From Pseudomonadota bacterium (GTDB lineage Bacteria > Pseudomonadota > Alphaproteobacteria > Acetobacterales > Acetobacteraceae): a stretch of DNA of 36,282 nt. A program made the position numbers and the translations under genes. Shown one piece after another: positions 9,326 through 17,365 of this stretch. The DNA lies in NCBI GenBank assembly GCA_021849425.1, contig JAJZSY010000025.1, forward strand, positions 1-36,282, in the 5' to 3' direction. Every line of letters starts with the position of its first letter. The stretch's first letter is position 1. The notes below the pieces were generated by a model that was not told where the DNA came from, searched no databases, and saw only the letters and a list, made by a program, of their open reading frames with translations.

Positions 9326-10262
9326 CCTGTTTCCCGAGGTCGGCCCGTATCAGACGGGGTCTCTGCCGGTCGGCGACGGGCATGTGATCTACTGGGAGCA
9401 GGTGGGCAATCCGCGCGGCCGGCCGGTGCTGTTCCTGCATGGCGGGCCGGGCGCCGGCGCGGGCGCGGTCCACCGGCGCTTCTTCGACCCGGCGTTCTGG
9501 CGGGTGGTGATCTTCGACCAGCGCGGCGCCGGGCGCTCGACGCCGCTGGGCAGCCTGGAGCGGAACACGACGCCGGCGCTGATCGAGGATATCGAGGCGC
9601 TGCGCGAGCATCTCGGCATCAGGCAGTTCCTGCTGTTCGGCGGCTCCTGGGGCTCGACCCTCGCGCTGGCCTATGCCCAGGCGCATCCCGAGCGGGTGAT
9701 GGGGATGGTGTTGCGCGGCATTTTCCTCGGCCGGCCGAGCGAGGTTGACTGGTTTCTTGAAGGGATCGCCCGCTTCTTTCCCGACGCGCATGCGGCGCTG
9801 GTGAACTTCCTGCCCGAGGCGGAGCGCGGTGACGTGCTGGGGAGTTATTTCCGCCGGCTCTGCGATCCCAATCCGGCCATTCACCTGCCGGCGGCACAGG
9901 CCTGGTCGGTCTATGAGGGATCGTGCTCGACGCTGCTGCCGAGCTACGAGACGGTCAGCGCCTTCGCGCAGGACCGCACCTCGCTCGGGCTCGCGCGGAT
10001 CGAGGCATATTATTTCCTCAACAACCTGTTCCTGCCGCCGGACGGGTTGCTGGCCGGTATGGAGCGTCTGGCCGGCGTGCCGGGCGAGATCGTGCAGGGT
10101 CGCTACGACATGATCTGCCCGCCGAATTCTGCCTTCGACCTCGCGGCAGCCTGGCCGGCCGCGCGGCTGACGGTGGTTCCGGATGCCGGACACTCAGCGC
10201 TGGAGCCGGGCATTCGCGCGGCGCTGCTGGCCGGGCTGGAGCGGGTCCGCAATCTGACCTGA
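9312..10262 (+). CDS. pip: Proline iminopeptidase (alpha/beta hydrolase)
   Basis: Cytoplasmic serine peptidase expected to release N-terminal proline from peptides. At 316 residues it matches the usual size. HGGPGAG (oxyanion-hole region), FDQRGAGRS and GGSWGS are the family signatures. The catalytic triad is readable as Ser112, Asp266 (in RYDMICPP) and His294 (in DAGHS). The ATG lies inside the 3' end of the aminotransferase gene (14-nt overlap), so translation is probably coupled. Its job is unrelated to sugar nucleotides, so the coupling may be just compaction. Proline released by this enzyme could feed putA, but nothing ties their regulation together. Confidence 0.93.
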   Translation: MPRGDLFPEVGPYQTGSLPVGDGHVIYWEQVGNPRGRPVLFLHGGPGAGAGAVHRRFFDPAFWRVVIFDQRGAGRSTPLGSLERNTTPALIEDIEALREHLGIRQFLLFGGSWGSTLALAYAQAHPERVMGMVLRGIFLGRPSEVDWFLEGIARFFPDAHAALVNFLPEAERGDVLGSYFRRLCDPNPAIHLPAAQAWSVYEGSCSTLLPSYETVSAFAQDRTSLGLARIEAYYFLNNLFLPPDGLLAGMERLAGVPGEIVQGRYDMICPPNSAFDLAAAWPAARLTVVPDAGHSALEPGIRAALLAGLERVRNLT

Positions 10263-10279
10263 GTTTGCCCCACAGGTCA
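10255..10279 (+). terminator. Hairpin spanning the pip stop codon
   Basis: Arms TGACCTG (10255-10261) and CAGGTCA (10273-10279) enclose an 11-nt loop that includes the end of the TGA stop. There is no T-tract. It could mark the end of the three-gene unit. The gap to the next gene (10263-10370) also holds three TTTGCCC repeats (10264-, 10312-, 10322-) of unknown meaning. Confidence 0.3.
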
Positions 10280-10370
10280 CTTCAGGCTTTAACCGGGTCC
10301 GGAGCGCAACTTTGCCCCGAATTTGCCCGCATCGGGCGATACAATACGACGAATGGCAAGGAGACACGAT

Positions 10371-11354
10371 ATGGCGCGGGGACGGCGCGCGGTTCTGGGA
10401 GCGATGATGGGGGCGCCGCTCGCGGCACGGGCCTCCGACATTACGGCCATTCCACTCGCCATCACGATGGGCACCGGGCAGCCGGGCGGCGGATTTTCGG
10501 TCTATGGCCAGGCCTGGGGACAGGCGGCGCAGAAATCGGCGCGGATGTCTCTGTCCTATCGCGCCTCCGGCGGCAGTGCCGCGAATGTGCTGCTGGTGGA
10601 ACAGAACGCGGCACAGCTCGGCCTCGTGGTGCTCGCCGTTGCCAACCAGGCCTGGGCTGGCCGGGGGACATGGACCAGCGGCGTGAAGTTGCAGGGGTTT
10701 CGAGCCCTGTTCCCGATTTGCGGCGCGAGCCTGCAGATTTTCGCCCCGGCAAGATCCCGCATCCGTCGGCTGCGTGACCTTGCCGGAAAAGTGATCGGCG
10801 TCGGGCCGGCAGGCGGCGCTGGCGCGGTTCTGGCCCTCCCGGCGCTCGCTGCCGCCGGAATCAGGCCCCGGCTGGCGATCGAGGGGCTCTATGGCGAGCA
10901 GATCGACCTGCTGCATCGCGGGCGGCTCGACGCCTGCGCGTTCTTCGGCATCACCCCTTTGCCGGCGGTGCGCGAGGCCGCCGCGCGGGGCGGCTTCAAC
11001 CTGATCGGCTTCGCGCATGACGAGATCACGGCGGCGGCAAAAGCGCTGCCGGGCATCGGCGCCGCGGTGATCGGGCGGCATACGCTACCCCATTTGTCCG
11101 CTCCCGTGGCGACGATCGGCTCCGAAGCCATCGCCATCGGCGCGGTGAGCCTGCCGGGGAGCATTGCCGGCGCGGTGACGACGACGGCGATGCTCCACCG
11201 GACGGAATTGCTACGCGGGCTGCCCGGCAGCGGCCCTGCGCGGCTTGGCCCGGACTGGATCGACCGCAGCTCGCCCGTACCCTTTCACCCCGGCGCGGCG
11301 GCGGCATTGCGCAAGGTGGGGCTCGGCGTGCCGGATGCGCTCATCCGCGGCTAG
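10371..11354 (+). CDS. TAXI-family TRAP-type solute-binding protein (orphan)
   Basis: Periplasmic substrate-binding protein of the TAXI group, which normally hands a small organic acid or amino acid to a fused TRAP membrane subunit. The ATG at 10371 follows AAGGAGA at a 6-nt distance and gives 327 residues; ATGs at 10323 and 10353 lack such a site. The N-terminus has a twin-arginine-like GRRAVLG followed by a small hydrophobic stretch and an ARA cleavage region, so export (possibly Tat) is likely. Family features: MGTGQPGGGFSVYGQAWG near the mature start, the ASGGSAANVLLVEQNAAQLGL region, and the VIGVGPAGGAGA core. No TRAP permease gene lies in the window, so its partner is elsewhere or it has a sensory role. 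The stop codon lies at the edge of a palindromic repeat. Confidence 0.8.
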   Translation: MARGRRAVLGAMMGAPLAARASDITAIPLAITMGTGQPGGGFSVYGQAWGQAAQKSARMSLSYRASGGSAANVLLVEQNAAQLGLVVLAVANQAWAGRGTWTSGVKLQGFRALFPICGASLQIFAPARSRIRRLRDLAGKVIGVGPAGGAGAVLALPALAAAGIRPRLAIEGLYGEQIDLLHRGRLDACAFFGITPLPAVREAAARGGFNLIGFAHDEITAAAKALPGIGAAVIGRHTLPHLSAPVATIGSEAIAIGAVSLPGSIAGAVTTTAMLHRTELLRGLPGSGPARLGPDWIDRSSPVPFHPGAAAALRKVGLGVPDALIRG

Positions 11355-11407
11355 AGCACTTTCCGATCCATCAGGGTCGGATGTAGTTCATTATGTCATT
11401 GGCATAT
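11353..11407 (-). repeat. Composite palindromic repeat, copy 2 (module 2 plus decayed spacer, reverse orientation)
   Basis: Bases 11353-11392 match the reverse complement of the module at 31443-31482 at 35 of 40 positions; 33 of the first 35 are identical, then the match decays. The next 15 bases (11393-11407) still match 10 of 15 positions of the family spacer in the same register. Module 1 is absent. The first two bases belong to the TAG stop of the preceding gene. The rest of the gap (11408-11475) shows nothing I can name. Confidence 0.7.
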
Positions 11408-11475
11408 CCGGGCGTCGGTTCCCCATCGGGTGACGCTTCGGCCCCCTTCATACGATTCTTGAGCGGACCCGTTCG

Positions 11476-14052
11476 ATGCGAAGACTGATCATGACCGCGG
11501 TTGCCCTGAGCCGACGCCACGCGCGCTCGGTGATCGCGGCCTATCTCGCCGCCATCGTACTGGGGCTCGCCTACACCGCGACGCATCTCGGCATCGACAC
11601 CAATACCGATCACCTCTTCGCGGCCAGCCTGCCCTGGCGGCAGGAGCAGATGAAATTCGACAAGGCGTTTCCGCAGTTCCAGAACCTCATTGTCGCGGTG
11701 GTGCGCGCCGATGTGCCGGAAACCGCGGATGCGGCGGCAAGGGCGCTCGCCGCGAAGGTGGCGGCAGACAAGGTTCATTTCCACGACGCCACGCGCCCCG
11801 GCACCGGCAGCTTCTACGACCGCGACGGGCTGCTGTTGCTGCCCGAGACCCAGCTCGCGACATTGCTGAACGCGATCGTGATCGCGCAGCCTTTTCTCGG
11901 CCAGCTCTCGGCCGATCCCTCCGCCGCCGGGCTGTTCAAGGCGCTCGACCTGATGGCGGTGGGCGTTGGCGCCGGGCAGGCCAATCTTGCCCCGTACCGC
12001 GCCCAGCTCGACACGTTCCGCAAGGCGCTCGCCGCCGCCGCCGCGGGCCACGCAACGCCGCTGTCATGGCAATCGCTGCTGATGCCGGGGGTGGCGGCCG
12101 AGCAGGGCGATGTGCGTTTCGTGCTGATCCATCCGGTGCTCGATCATGGCGCGCTGCAACCCGGCGGGGTGGCGACGGCGGCGCTGCGGCGGATCATCGC
12201 CGGACTGCCGGAGGTGAAGGATGGCGCGGCGCGGATCAGCTATACCGGGCAGATACCGCTCTCGGACGAGCAATTCGCGAGCCTGACCCAGGGGATGGTG
12301 GCCGGCCTGCTGATCAGCACAGCGCTGATCACGCTCTGGCTCGTGCTGGCGGTGCGGTCGTGGCGGATGATCGTGCCGATCCTCGCCACGCTGCTGGCCG
12401 GGCTGGCACTGACGATCAGCTTCGCTGCCCTCGCCATCGGCACGCTGAACCTCATTTCGGTCGCCTTCGCGATTCTGTTCGTCGGGCTCGCGGTCGATTT
12501 CGCCATCCAGTTCTGCGTGCGGCTGCGCGACGTGCGCCACCGGGTGGACGATCCGGCGCTGGCGCTGATCGGCGCCGCCGACGAGGCGGGGCTGCAGATC
12601 GCGCTGGCCGCCGGGGCGACCGCCTGCGGCTTTCTCGCTTTCGTGCCGACCAGCTTCGTCGGCGTGGCGGAGTTGGGGCTGATCGCCGGCATCGGCATGG
12701 TGATCGCCTTCTTCTGCACGATCAGCTTCCTGCCAGCCCTGCTGGCCTTCACCCGGCCGCGCGGCGAGGCAGAACGGATCGGCTTTCCGATCGGCGACTG
12801 GGCCGATGGCACACTGCGCCGCCATGGCCGCGTGGTGCTCGGCGTGTTCGCCGCAATCGCCCTCGCCGGGATTCTTGCGGCCGCGACGCTGCAATTCGAC
12901 GCCAACCCGCTCGATACCCAGAACCCCAATACCGAGGCGATGCGGACGTTGCAGTCCCTGCTCGGAAAATCGGTAACGAATCCTTTCTATATCAACGTCC
13001 TGGCGAAGGATGTTGGGGAGGCGCGCGATCTTTCGGCGCGGCTTGGCAAGCTGCCCGAGGTGGCGCAGGTCATTTCCGGGGCAACCTTCGTGCCGCTGCA
13101 CCAGAGCGCCAAGCTCGGCATGATCCGGCAGACCCAGGACATTCTCGCGCCGAGCCTTGCCACGGGCACGCCGCCGGCAGTGACGCCGCAGCGCCTGCGC
13201 GCGGCGGCGGCACAGGCGGCGGCGGCCATCGCCTCGGTAGAGAGCAAGCTGCCAAAGACCTCGCCGCTGCGCGGGATCGGCGCCGCGCTGGCGCAGCTGA
13301 AATCGGCTCCCGACGCGCGGGTGATGGCGATGAACGCCGCCCTCACCCGCTATCTACCGGATGCGCTGAAGCGGCTGAACCAGGCGCTCTCGGCGCGGGA
13401 GATCACCGCGACGAACCTGCCGGCCTCGGTAAAGCGCGACTGGTTCCTACCGGATGGCGCGGTGCGGGTGCAGGTGATCCCGACCGCGGCGGCGCAGCGC
13501 TCGGCGGGGCTGTGGCGCTTCGTGCGGGCGGTGGAGACGGTGGTGCCGGTCGCCGCCGGGCCGGCCGCGACCACCGTGGCGACGGCGGATACGATTCTCG
13601 GTGCCTTCCGCGAGGCCGCGGCGCTGGCCGCCGTCGCGATCGCGCTGATTCTGATGCTGTTTCTCCGCTCGGCGCGGGATTCGGCGCTGGTGGTGCTGAC
13701 CCTGGCGCTGTCGGCCTTTCTGACCGCGCTGTTCGCGCATCTCGCAGGGCTGCAGCTGAACTACGCGAACATCATCGCCCTGCCGCTGCTGCTCGGGGTC
13801 GGCGTATCGTTCAACGTGTATTTCGTGATGAACTGGCGCGACGGGATGAAACATTTGCTGGGCTCGGCTACGGCGCGGGCGGTGCTGTTCTCGGCGCTGA
13901 CCACCGGCACCGCCTTCGGCTCGCTCGCGGCCTCGCGCGATCGTGGCACGGCGAGCCTTGGCGAATTGCTGCTGCTGAGCCTGGTGGCGGTGCTGATCGC
14001 CACTTTCGTGTTCCTGCCCGCGTTGCTCTCCCTGCTGCCGCGACGCGAATGA
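11476..14052 (+). CDS. hpnN: Hopanoid transporter, MMPL/RND family
   Basis: Predicted to move hopanoids from the inner to the outer membrane. The 858 residues follow the RND plan: one membrane helix near residues 18-38, a large extracytoplasmic loop (about 39-265), a block of helices (about 270-420, with FVGLAVDFAIQFCVR carrying the conserved Asp), a second helix and loop (about 455-710), then the last block (about 715-855). The N-terminal TATHLGIDTNTDHLFAASLPWR and KFDKAFPQFQ are the wording I associate with HpnN rather than with drug-efflux MMPLs. The ATG at 11476 has a poor ribosome site; an ATG at 11491 is a possible alternative start. No squalene-hopene genes are nearby. The last codon overlaps the start of a small gene (ATGA). 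Confidence 0.88.
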   Translation: MRRLIMTAVALSRRHARSVIAAYLAAIVLGLAYTATHLGIDTNTDHLFAASLPWRQEQMKFDKAFPQFQNLIVAVVRADVPETADAAARALAAKVAADKVHFHDATRPGTGSFYDRDGLLLLPETQLATLLNAIVIAQPFLGQLSADPSAAGLFKALDLMAVGVGAGQANLAPYRAQLDTFRKALAAAAAGHATPLSWQSLLMPGVAAEQGDVRFVLIHPVLDHGALQPGGVATAALRRIIAGLPEVKDGAARISYTGQIPLSDEQFASLTQGMVAGLLISTALITLWLVLAVRSWRMIVPILATLLAGLALTISFAALAIGTLNLISVAFAILFVGLAVDFAIQFCVRLRDVRHRVDDPALALIGAADEAGLQIALAAGATACGFLAFVPTSFVGVAELGLIAGIGMVIAFFCTISFLPALLAFTRPRGEAERIGFPIGDWADGTLRRHGRVVLGVFAAIALAGILAAATLQFDANPLDTQNPNTEAMRTLQSLLGKSVTNPFYINVLAKDVGEARDLSARLGKLPEVAQVISGATFVPLHQSAKLGMIRQTQDILAPSLATGTPPAVTPQRLRAAAAQAAAAIASVESKLPKTSPLRGIGAALAQLKSAPDARVMAMNAALTRYLPDALKRLNQALSAREITATNLPASVKRDWFLPDGAVRVQVIPTAAAQRSAGLWRFVRAVETVVPVAAGPAATTVATADTILGAFREAAALAAVAIALILMLFLRSARDSALVVLTLALSAFLTALFAHLAGLQLNYANIIALPLLLGVGVSFNVYFVMNWRDGMKHLLGSATARAVLFSALTTGTAFGSLAASRDRGTASLGELLLLSLVAVLIATFVFLPALLSLLPRRE

Positions 14053-14255
14053 CGCTTGAAAAGCGCAGCCTGTCGCTCTCGGGGCATCGGACCAGCGTGG
14101 CGCTAGAGCCGGAATTCTGGGCGGCGCTGGAGGCGGCGGCGGCGCGGCGCGGCGTGGCGCTCGGCACGTTGGTCGGCGAGGTGGACGCATCGCGCGACCC
14201 CGAACGCCCGCTCGCCTCGGCGCTGCGGGTGTTCGCCCTGATCGCCGGAGGGTAG
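14049..14255 (+). CDS. Small ribbon-helix-helix domain protein
   Basis: A 68-residue protein starting in the ATGA overlap with the hpnN stop, hence probably translationally coupled. The sequence reads as one ribbon-helix-helix domain of the RHH_4 type: strand KRSLSLSGHRTSVALE, helix EFWAALEAAAARRG, second helix LGTLVGEVDASR, then a short Ala/Leu-rich tail. Such proteins are usually DNA-binding repressors or antitoxin-like, but no toxin gene is adjacent, since ilvD follows after 61 nt. It may regulate the hpnN unit. The frame shares the coding character of its surroundings and has no internal stop. The function of this particular protein is unknown. Confidence 0.8.
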   Translation: MTLEKRSLSLSGHRTSVALEPEFWAALEAAAARRGVALGTLVGEVDASRDPERPLASALRVFALIAGG

Positions 14256-14316
14256 CGCGGCATCTTCCCTGACCCTATAGTAATCGGCAAAATTGCCAGA
14301 CTGGAAACGAGACACC

Positions 14317-16167
14317 ATGCCCCAATACCGTTCCCGCACCTCCACCCACGGCCGCAACATGGCGGGCGCCCGCGCGCTCTGGCGCGCGACCGGCATGGGC
14401 GATGCGGATTTCGGCAAGCCGATCATCGCCATCGCCAATTCCTTCACCCAGTTCGTGCCCGGTCATGTGCACTTGAAGGATCTGGGCCAGCTCGTCGCCC
14501 GCGAGATCGAGGCCGCCGGCGGGGTGGCGAAGGAGTTCAACACCATCGCCGTCGATGACGGGATCGCCATGGGCCATGGCGGGATGCTGTATTCGCTGCC
14601 CTCGCGCGAACTGATCGCCGATGCGGTGGAATACATGGTCAACGCCCATTGCGCCGACGCGCTGGTCTGCATTTCCAACTGCGACAAGATCACGCCGGGC
14701 ATGCTGATGGCGGCGATGCGGCTGAACATCCCGACCATCTTCGTCTCGGGCGGGCCGATGGAGGCGGGCAAATACATCGCCGATGGCGAAACCAAGGCCG
14801 CCGACCTGATCACCGCCATGGTCGTCGCCGCCGACCCGACCAAGACCGACGAGCAGGCCGCGGTAATGGAACGCTCCGCCTGCCCGACCTGCGGTTCGTG
14901 CTCGGGCATGTTCACCGCCAATTCGATGAACTGCCTGACCGAGGCGCTCGGCCTCGCGCTGCCGGGCAACGGCTCGCTGCTCGCCACCCACGCCGACCGC
15001 AAGCGGCTGTTCGTCGAGGCCGGATGGCAGATCGTCGATCTCGCCCGGCGCTATTACGAGCAGGACGACGAGGGCGTGCTGCCGCGCCGTATCGGCGGGT
15101 TCAAGGCGTTCGAGAACGCGATGTCGCTCGATATCGCGATGGGCGGCTCGACCAATACGGTGCTGCATCTGCTCGCGGCGGCCCGCGAGGCGGAACTCGA
15201 CTTCACCATGGCGGACATCGACCGACTCTCGCGCCGGGTGCCCAATCTCTGCAAGGTCTCGCCCTCGGTCAGCAATGTCCACATGGAGGACGTGCACCGC
15301 GCCGGCGGCATCATGGCCATTCTCGGCGCGCTCGACCGCGCCGGGCTGATCCATCGCGATTGCACCACGGTGCACGAGAAGACAATCGGCGAGGCGATCG
15401 ACCGCTGGGACGTGATGCGCGGCGGCGAGACGGCGAAAACGCTTTACAGCGCGGCCCCCGGCGGGGTGCGGACAACCGAGGCTTTCAGCCAGAGCCGGCG
15501 CTACGAGAGCCTCGATCTTGACCGCGAGACGGGTGTGATCCGCGACGCCGAACATGCGTTCAGCAAGGATGGCGGGCTCGCGGTTCTGTATGGCAACATC
15601 GCGCTCGACGGCGCGATCGTGAAGACAGCGGGGGTTGATGCCTCGATCCTCGTCTTCGAGGGGCCAGCACGGATCTTCGAGAGCCAGGAAGACGCGGTCG
15701 CCGGCATTCTCGGTGACAAGGTCAAGGCGGGCGACGTGGTGCTCATCCGCTACGAGGGTCCGAAAGGCGGGCCGGGAATGCAGGAAATGCTGTATCCGAC
15801 CTCGTATCTCAAATCGAAGGGCCTCGGAAAATCCTGTGCGCTGATCACCGACGGGCGGTTCTCCGGCGGCACGGCGGGGCTGTCGATCGGGCATATCTCG
15901 CCGGAAGCGGCCCAGGGCGGGGCGATCGGGCTGGTCGAGGAGGGCGACATCGTCGCCATCGACATCCCGAACCGCAAGCTTGACGTGAAGCTCGACGAGG
16001 CGACACTCGCAGCACGGCGCGCCGCGATGGAGGCGAAGGGCAAGGCGGCTTGGAAGCCGGCGGCGCGCGAGCGCTTCGTCTCCGCCGCTCTCCAGGCCTA
16101 TGCCGCGCTGACCACGAGTGCGGCCAATGGCGCGGTCCGCGATGTGACGCAGGTTCAGCGCGGGTGA
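14317..16167 (+). CDS. ilvD: Dihydroxy-acid dehydratase
   Basis: Iron-sulfur enzyme of valine, leucine and isoleucine synthesis, dehydrating 2,3-dihydroxy-isovalerate and its homologue to 2-keto acids. With start [19 protein letters not shown] at 14317 it has 616 residues, the usual size for the E. coli-type enzyme. Cluster ligands are seen as Cys122 in NCDKITPGM and the CPTCGSC motif (189-195). [35 protein letters not shown] and [19 protein letters not shown] are family hallmarks and separate it from Edd (6-phosphogluconate dehydratase). A GGCAA-AA-TTGCC inverted repeat (14286-14297) lies 19 nt before the ATG, with possible -10 TATAGT near 14275. It stands alone, followed by an eroded transposase fragment. 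Confidence 0.97.
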   Translation: MPQYRSRTSTHGRNMAGARALWRATGMGDADFGKPIIAIANSFTQFVPGHVHLKDLGQLVAREIEAAGGVAKEFNTIAVDDGIAMGHGGMLYSLPSRELIADAVEYMVNAHCADALVCISNCDKITPGMLMAAMRLNIPTIFVSGGPMEAGKYIADGETKAADLITAMVVAADPTKTDEQAAVMERSACPTCGSCSGMFTANSMNCLTEALGLALPGNGSLLATHADRKRLFVEAGWQIVDLARRYYEQDDEGVLPRRIGGFKAFENAMSLDIAMGGSTNTVLHLLAAAREAELDFTMADIDRLSRRVPNLCKVSPSVSNVHMEDVHRAGGIMAILGALDRAGLIHRDCTTVHEKTIGEAIDRWDVMRGGETAKTLYSAAPGGVRTTEAFSQSRRYESLDLDRETGVIRDAEHAFSKDGGLAVLYGNIALDGAIVKTAGVDASILVFEGPARIFESQEDAVAGILGDKVKAGDVVLIRYEGPKGGPGMQEMLYPTSYLKSKGLGKSCALITDGRFSGGTAGLSIGHISPEAAQGGAIGLVEEGDIVAIDIPNRKLDVKLDEATLAARRAAMEAKGKAAWKPAARERFVSAALQAYAALTTSAANGAVRDVTQVQRG

Positions 16168-16176
16168 CAGAACATC

Positions 16177-16329
16177 ATCCCAGTCTGCTCCCCGTTCGAA
16201 TGCTCCGAGAGGCGGTCGGAATTCGCCCGGCGGAATCAGTCGCTTGAGGCGAATATCCGGCGCGCGTTCGCGGAGATTTTCAAGGTCGACGGTGCGCGCA
16301 AGGTCTGGCGGCAGGTGCGGCGGGGATGA
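16177..16329 (+). pseudogene. IS3-type transposase (OrfB) remnant
   Basis: An open stretch ending at TGA 16327-16329 encodes a short piece whose last 25 residues (LEANIRRAFAEIFKVDG then ARKVWRQVRR) resemble the segment of IS3-family OrfB just before the DDE catalytic core, commonly ...VYGARKVWRQL.REG. No start codon, terminal inverted repeats, DDE residues or OrfA remain. It sits between a half-copy of the palindromic repeat (AGAACATCATCC, 16169-16180) and the truncated copy 3, suggesting insertion of an IS into a repeat followed by deletion. The family assignment is from motif memory only. Confidence 0.65.
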
Positions 16330-16330
16330 T

Positions 16331-16404
16331 GCCACGCTCTATGATATTGATAATTTGAGCATCTTTGTCCGATCAGATGACCCGATCTGATCGGATGATG
16401 TTTC
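16331..16404 (-). repeat. Composite palindromic repeat, copy 3 (module 1 and spacer intact, module 2 cut)
   Basis: Read on the - strand, module 1 runs from 16404 to 16356. Its inner arms are TCCGATCAGAT (16368-16378, + strand) and ATCTGATCGGA (16385-16395). The 15-nt spacer (16355-16341) matches 13 of 15 bases of the copy-4 spacer. The module-2 start AGAGC follows exactly on register (16340-16336), then sequence is lost beside the transposase remnant. The first bases overlap the stop codon of the lysR-type gene, as copy 1 does with alaS. Confidence 0.75.
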
Positions 16405-17266
16405 AAGCACCGCGTTCGAGGGCCGCGGCGACGTGCTGGGCAAACCGATGTGCTGTTGCGGAGGCACCCGGCAATTCGATCAGCGCGATCTCGGTATCGG
16501 CGAGTGGCGGCAACCTGTCGCCCTGCGGCAGCGGCGTCAGAAAATCCGGGCACATTTCACGCGGTAGCACGGCAACGCCGAGCCCGGCGCGAACCGCCGC
16601 CTGGGTGCCGGCCAGGCTGGTCGAGGTATAGGCGCAGCGCCAGGGGCAGCCGACCGCATCCAGCGCCGCGATCGCCCGGCGCCGATAGACGCAGGGCTGC
16701 GGCGAGACGATCAACGGCACCGGCCCCTCCCCGGGCACCGAAAGCCGGTCCCGCGCCACCCACACCAGCGGCTCACGCCACACCCGCGTGCCATCCAGCG
16801 CGACATCCGGCTCACGCTTCACCAGCACAAGGTCGAATCGGCCGGCCCGGAATCCCTCTTCAAGATTGAGGGTCAGGTCGCAGGTCACCTCCAGCTCGAC
16901 ACGCGGATGCGCATCCACGAACGCCGCCAGAACCTTTGGCAGATGCACCGTCGCGAAATCCTCCGGCACGCCGAGCCGCACCAGCCCCACCACTTCCGGC
17001 TCAAGCAGATCGGCAAGCGCCGCATCGTTCAACCGCAGCAGTTGGCGCGCATGGCCGAGCAGACGCTCCCCCTCGTCGGTCAGGCGCAGATGGCGCGGCC
17101 CACGCACGAAGACCGGCCGGCCGAGCATCTCCTCGAGGCGCTTCATCTGCAGGCTCACGGCGGATTGCGTGCGCCCCAGCATCTCCCCGGCGCGGGTGAA
17201 ACCGCCCGCATCGGCGATCGTTACAAAGCTGCGCAGGAGGTCGAGATCCAGGGTGCGAAGGGGCAT
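16403..17266 (-). CDS. LysR-family transcriptional regulator, divergent from dabBA
   Basis: DNA-binding regulator, probably of the adjacent carbon-pump genes. With start ATG at 17266 (MPLRTLDLDLLRS) it has 287 residues and the helix-turn-helix begins a few residues in, as is normal. A GTG at 17320 would add 18 residues of unusual sequence. The winged helix-turn-helix covers about 4-62 (GGFTRAGEMLGRTQSAVSLQMKRLEEMLG). The effector domain follows from about 90 (VRLGVPEDFATVHLP, then GRFDLVLVKR, then RAGLGVAVLP near the end). The sequence lets me place the family but not the ligand. LysR regulators next to dab operons are known in other CO2-fixing bacteria. Its stop codon overlaps palindromic repeat copy 3. 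Confidence 0.9.
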   Translation of the reverse strand: MPLRTLDLDLLRSFVTIADAGGFTRAGEMLGRTQSAVSLQMKRLEEMLGRPVFVRGPRHLRLTDEGERLLGHARQLLRLNDAALADLLEPEVVGLVRLGVPEDFATVHLPKVLAAFVDAHPRVELEVTCDLTLNLEEGFRAGRFDLVLVKREPDVALDGTRVWREPLVWVARDRLSVPGEGPVPLIVSPQPCVYRRRAIAALDAVGCPWRCAYTSTSLAGTQAAVRAGLGVAVLPREMCPDFLTPLPQGDRLPPLADTEIALIELPGASATAHRFAQHVAAALERGA

Positions 17267-17365
17267 CGGCGCCTCATCATTAGCGTTTTCAATGTTTGAG
17301 ATATCGATAACTCGTTTCACAAATCAATGCCTCTGTCATACCGGATTGCGGGAAGGAGGCCGCAC
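17267..17365. promoter_or_regulatory. Divergent lysR-dabB control region with palindromic site
   Basis: This 99-bp gap is visibly more AT-rich than its flanks. It contains GAGATATCGATAACTC (17298-17313), an interrupted palindrome with one mismatched pair that fits a LysR-type recognition box in position (about 30 nt beyond the lysR start, about 50 nt before the dabB start). The dabB ATG at 17366 is preceded by AAGGAGG at 6 nt. Use by the adjacent regulator is inferred. Confidence 0.45.

Noticed and set aside
12066..14048. Long + frame ending at 14255, overlapping hpnN
   Set aside because: It is an alternate frame of hpnN, low in hydrophobic residues and rich in Arg/Gly/Ala. Only its last 68 codons, from 14049, look like a real protein.
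14049..16167. RHH protein plus downstream gene as a toxin-antitoxin pair
   Set aside because: The downstream gene is ilvD and the upstream one is hpnN; neither is a toxin.
14275..16335. Long - strand frame antisense to ilvD
   Set aside because: Mirror frame of a GC-rich gene; no recognisable domain, while ilvD on the other strand is fully conserved.
16341..16355. GATATTGATAAT downstream of the lysR gene as a second regulator-binding site
   Set aside because: It resembles the site at 17298-17313, but it is fully explained as the 15-nt spacer of repeat copy 3.
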